Assembly (NCBI GenBank): GCA_040394475.1
Contig: JBEBSD010000127.1
Span: 1 to 10,016, forward strand
Source of the DNA: JBEBSD01 sp040394475
GTDB lineage: Bacteria; Bacteroidota; Bacteroidia; Cytophagales; Spirosomataceae
Length of the DNA stretch: 10,016 nt
Reading direction: 5' to 3'
Made by a program: the position numbers and the translations under genes. Below are positions 7,220-10,016 of this stretch, one piece after another. Numbering within the stretch: position 1 is the stretch's first letter; every line of letters starts with the position of its first letter. The notes under the pieces are model-generated. The model was given only the letters and a program-made list of their open reading frames with translations, was not told the origin of the DNA and did no database searches.

Positions 7220-10016
7220 ATGAAATCTCCAATCAAAAGAAAGTTTCAGCAGTCCCGCGGTCCAGGAAAGCGCGGCTCTGAAGACAGTACAAAAAAAGTT
7301 TTTTCCCCCGGGAAGGTTGTGTCCGCTTTAGCAGATCGGATGCTGATCAAACGGATCATCCCGCTTGGACTTGCGGTGATCTCTATGATCGCGATTGGTT
7401 TTACATTTCGCGGGCATTCGAATGCAGCGGTAAACCTGATCCCGATGGTATCAAAAATACAGGCCATCGTAATGGCGCCGGCGCCACAGACAACTGTGGT
7501 GGCAAGTCCGGCGAGAGTTGCAGCCCCGCAGGGCGCGTTTCCACTACAGCGTGGAATGGCCGTTGTGAGCCGGTTGTCGAACCCGAATGCCGTCGCTCCC
7601 GGACAGGGATCGGACCGGAACGGGTATGTGCTGGGGGTATTTGATATCCGGAATCCGGCTGATAATGCAGCGCCGGCGGCGCCGGCGAACTGGTTGGCGG
7701 CTTCCAATACGGTGTTCAGACACCCCGATTGGACCAATGCGAAGATGGGGGAGGTTTTTGGTGTGGAAGTAGATAATTCTGTTACCCAAAACCCGCAAAT
7801 TTTTGTCGGGAGTACCGGCGCGTTTGTGGGAAATATCAATGGCGCTTCCCAATATGCGGGCAGGACATTGCCGGCCATCGGCTCACAGGGAGGAGACGTG
7901 TTTAAGGTGGACGGAACCACCGGAAATGTAGCAACTTTAACAAACGCAATCCCGAGTACCGGTTATCATACAGCCGGAGGAAGGGGGGCTACGGATATTG
8001 AGATTCCGCTGAATCTGGACGCAGGGGGGACTGTAAAATCGGCTCAGGTGATTTCCGGCGGAACTGGCTTTACCAATGGAACGCATTGGGTGACTGTTAC
8101 CGGAAGTGAAGGGGGGACGGGAGGGGCCCTTTGGGTCACTGTTGCAGGAGGAACTGTGACCACGATAGCGTTTGGAGCAGCGGGGTCCGGTTATAAAGGA
8201 GACCTTAGTATAACGGTCCCGGGTGGTGGTTCGGGATTCGTTTATTCGATTGAATTAGGTTACGGACTGCAGATGGGGGTATTGACACCGGTATCGGGCG
8301 GTAGCGGGTATGTATCCTTAGCCGCGGAGATTATGGGGGGGAATGGTACCGGGGCGGCGATAACCCCTGTTTTTACGGGAGGTTCCTTCACTTCAGTAAA
8401 TGTGTGGCTGGCCGGGTCGGGATATACTGCTCCCCCTACCGTAACGGTTAATAACCGTTATACGGGAGTGGGGAATATTGGATATAATTATGCCAATAAC
8501 GTGGTTTACACTTCTTCATTGGATAACGGGCAGCTATATGCTATCGATGCTGTTACTGGAGCTTTGTTAGGGGAGGGATACGACCATCGTTCTCCTGGTG
8601 AGGGTATACCTGATCCCAATTTGGCCATTACGGATATGCGACGGGTAGTAGTAGGGATGTCATGGAATCCTCGCAACAATCGCCTGTATTTTGCACGGGT
8701 AAGGGCTGCGGGTTATACCACTGACATCTTTAATGGTTTCACCTATACCTTTAACGAGGTGATGTCGGTGGGCCTGAACCCGGATGGGTCTATTAATCAG
8801 GCGGATGCGCTGATACAAGAAATAGAAATACCGGTTACTACCCTCCAGTTAGGTCAGCTGTCGATTATATCTGATATTGAGTTAACTTCTGATGGCAACA
8901 TTGCCTTATTGGGAGAAATGTCTATTGGTAATGCATCCTTCCGCTATACTACAAGCGATTATCGCTTTTCGAAAGGGTCGCATAATGCCATTGCAAGAGA
9001 ATACAGGTGGGATGAAACGGTGTGGGCGCTGGAGCAAGATTATAAGGTGGGCACGGATTATAGTGGCTACAACAATACCGGCGGCGTAGATTTCGGCTAT
9101 GGGAATTCGGAAAATGACGAAGTGTATTACGATGCAGCCGTGCTGACGGGAGATTATCTTGCGCCGGTAGGAGGTCTGATCTACGGAATTCAGATCAGTC
9201 CGCTGTCACAGGGGAATTATCCGAACACGACGGCAGGACAATTTATGCATTATGTTGTCGACGAGGATTTGGTGAATCAAGTGGCTTACTGGGAAAAAAC
9301 AGGTGTCGGTGATGTGGATGTCTTTAGTGGCGTCGATTTCCCGCTCGAAGAGGTGGTGCTGACATTGGGTACCGTTTCACATGTAGATGATTGTAATAAC
9401 GCTGAAGGGATTATCAGGTTTACGGGAACCGGATTGCTGCCGAATACTCCTTACCCGGTATCGTACGTGAAGGATGGCGGAAGTCCTGTGACAGTGACGA
9501 TCGTAACCGACGAAACCGGAATGATCTCATTGACCGGGTTGTCTCCGGGTGAGTATACGGCTATACAGATTAATGATCCGCCGAATATTACGAGTACGAG
9601 CCTTACTGCCCGGATTAACTGTCCGCTTCCTGAAATCGCGTTGGGCACGCCTGTCTACCCTGCCACTTGCAGCAGCGAGGACGGTTCGATCACGCTGACC
9701 GGTTTTGAAGCCAGTACTTCCTATCGTATCGAATACATCAAAGACGGCGGCTCGCCGGTATTTGTAACCGTAACGAGCGATGCCTCGGGCGAGGTTGTCC
9801 TGGAAGATCTCGGTGCGGGTGTCTATACCCAGATCCGGATCAACGACGAGGAAACCGGCCAGGTGAGCAACAGTTTGAGCGTGACGCTGACCTGTCTTCC
9901 TGAAATCGCGTTGGGCACGCCAGTTTATCCTGCCACTTGCAGCAGCGAGGACGGTTCGATCACGCTGACCGGTTTTGAAGCCAGTACTTCCTATCGTATC
10001 GAATACATCAAAGACG
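7220..10016 (+). CDS. Large surface protein: propeller-like region, GSGY insert, cysteine-paired repeats (3' end missing)
   Basis: The frame is open for 932 codons and is cut by the window edge. Residues 1-45 are basic and are followed by a hydrophobic stretch at 46-63 and a possible signal-peptidase site after SNAA (67-70). An in-frame Met at 41 (nt 7340) would give a conventional signal peptide; 7220 is preferred because the frame is open from there and the AT-rich leader lies just before it. Residues 87-160 are Ala/Pro-rich. Residues 226-246 (DVFKVDGTTGNV) and 415-705 (VGNIGYN, LYAIDAVTG at 439-447, WNPRNNRLYF at 482-491, SDIELTSDGNIALLGE at 551-566, SHNA at 587, GGVDF at 621-625, IYGIQ at 654-658, GDVDVF at 697-702) look like a beta-propeller seen in Bacteroidota surface proteins, recalled from family patterns. 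Residues about 270-412 are GSGY repeats. From residue 709 come 90-94-residue repeats. No catalytic motif was seen. T9SS export is likely but its tail is out of view. Confidence 0.88.
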   Translation, partial: MKSPIKRKFQQSRGPGKRGSEDSTKKVFSPGKVVSALADRMLIKRIIPLGLAVISMIAIGFTFRGHSNAAVNLIPMVSKIQAIVMAPAPQTTVVASPARVAAPQGAFPLQRGMAVVSRLSNPNAVAPGQGSDRNGYVLGVFDIRNPADNAAPAAPANWLAASNTVFRHPDWTNAKMGEVFGVEVDNSVTQNPQIFVGSTGAFVGNINGASQYAGRTLPAIGSQGGDVFKVDGTTGNVATLTNAIPSTGYHTAGGRGATDIEIPLNLDAGGTVKSAQVISGGTGFTNGTHWVTVTGSEGGTGGALWVTVAGGTVTTIAFGAAGSGYKGDLSITVPGGGSGFVYSIELGYGLQMGVLTPVSGGSGYVSLAAEIMGGNGTGAAITPVFTGGSFTSVNVWLAGSGYTAPPTVTVNNRYTGVGNIGYNYANNVVYTSSLDNGQLYAIDAVTGALLGEGYDHRSPGEGIPDPNLAITDMRRVVVGMSWNPRNNRLYFARVRAAGYTTDIFNGFTYTFNEVMSVGLNPDGSINQADALIQEIEIPVTTLQLGQLSIISDIELTSDGNIALLGEMSIGNASFRYTTSDYRFSKGSHNAIAREYRWDETVWALEQDYKVGTDYSGYNNTGGVDFGYGNSENDEVYYDAAVLTGDYLAPVGGLIYGIQISPLSQGNYPNTTAGQFMHYVVDEDLVNQVAYWEKTGVGDVDVFSGVDFPLEEVVLTLGTVSHVDDCNNAEGIIRFTGTGLLPNTPYPVSYVKDGGSPVTVTIVTDETGMISLTGLSPGEYTAIQINDPPNITSTSLTARINCPLPEIALGTPVYPATCSSEDGSITLTGFEASTSYRIEYIKDGGSPVFVTVTSDASGEVVLEDLGAGVYTQIRINDEETGQVSNSLSVTLTCLPEIALGTPVYPATCSSEDGSITLTGFEASTSYRIEYIKD
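8030..8455 (+). repeat. Four GSGY-type repeats (residues about 270-412)
   Basis: Glycine-aromatic turns recur every 38-42 residues: GGTGF (280-284), GSGY (322-325), GGSGY (360-364) and GSGYTAPPTVTV (399-410). Between them lie Gly/Val/Thr-rich strands such as GGTVTTIAF. This resembles the 'GSGYTxPPxVT' repeats found in bacterial and phage surface or tail proteins (recalled). The segment sits between two stretches that look like parts of the same propeller, suggesting an inserted domain. Confidence 0.65.
9344..9625 (+). repeat. Diverged first unit of the cysteine-paired repeat (94 residues)
   Basis: Residues 709-802 align with the two following units. They share a Cys near the start (C725) and one at the end (C801), then YVKDGGSPVTVTIVTDETG and LSPGEYTAIQIN against YIKDGGSPVFVTVTSDASG and LGAGVYTQIRIN. 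At DNA level this unit is clearly diverged from the next two. The pattern 'C..xDGSITLTG ... Y..YxKDGG ... GLGAGxY' is a repeat often seen in Bacteroidota surface proteins (recalled) and loosely resembles SprB-type repeats. Confidence 0.75.
9626..10016 (+). repeat. Near-identical 270-bp direct repeat (one full, one partial copy)
   Basis: Unit 1 is 9626-9895 and unit 2 starts at 9896 and is cut at the window edge after 121 bp. Over those 121 bp they differ only at 9652/9922 (T/A), 9655/9925 (C/T) and 9658/9928 (C/T). All three are silent third positions of three successive codons (Pro-Val-Tyr). The period of exactly 90 codons keeps the frame. Cysteines C817 and C892 bracket unit 1; C907 is the matching first cysteine of unit 2. 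The array probably continues to the right. Confidence 0.95.

Noticed and set aside
7215..7223. ATG at 7215 as start of the second large gene
   Set aside because: It reads ATG ACA TGA and stops at once; the ATG at 7220 opens the long frame.
7246..7920. 224-codon open frame on the minus strand
   Set aside because: It is opposite the N-terminal part of the second large gene, whose plus frame stays open for 932 codons; the minus translation looks like an antisense shadow.

Overview
The window looks like chromosomal DNA of a Bacteroidota bacterium (Cytophagia or Chitinophagia type; the genus cannot be read from this sequence). The main evidence is the first large gene. It has a Sec signal peptide, a 'FIENRGQ' N-terminal domain, SBBP-type YYGG repeats, a long series of Ig/PKD-like modules and a C-terminal type IX secretion system (T9SS) type A sorting domain, a combination characteristic of this phylum. 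The lack of clear Shine-Dalgarno sequences and the AT-rich leaders before both large genes agree with this.

Layout. Positions 1-126 hold a tandem array of a 22-bp unit (5.7 copies visible, possibly continuing off the left edge), followed by a short leader without a recognisable promoter. Positions 241-6345 encode a 2034-residue secreted multidomain protein, closed by a strong intrinsic terminator at 6361-6394. From 6395 to 7219 there is a gene-free, AT-rich spacer with a few small inverted repeats. At 7220 a second very large same-strand gene begins and runs off the right edge; 932 complete codons are visible without a stop. Its product has a long basic N-terminus before one hydrophobic segment, an Ala/Pro-rich linker, a beta-propeller-like region that appears to be split by a GSGY-repeat insert, and then about 90-residue cysteine-paired repeats. 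The last two of these are nearly identical at DNA level.

The two proteins probably act outside the cell as surface or secreted adhesin-like or structural proteins. The first is a T9SS client by its C-terminus; for the second this is inferred, because its C-terminus is not in the window. The terminator between them makes a single transcript unlikely. No enzyme, defence system, mobile element, tRNA, rRNA or CRISPR array was recognised. The most unusual points are the propeller interrupted by a G-tract-rich GSGY insert, the recently duplicated 270-bp repeat, and the 22-bp hairpin-forming array.
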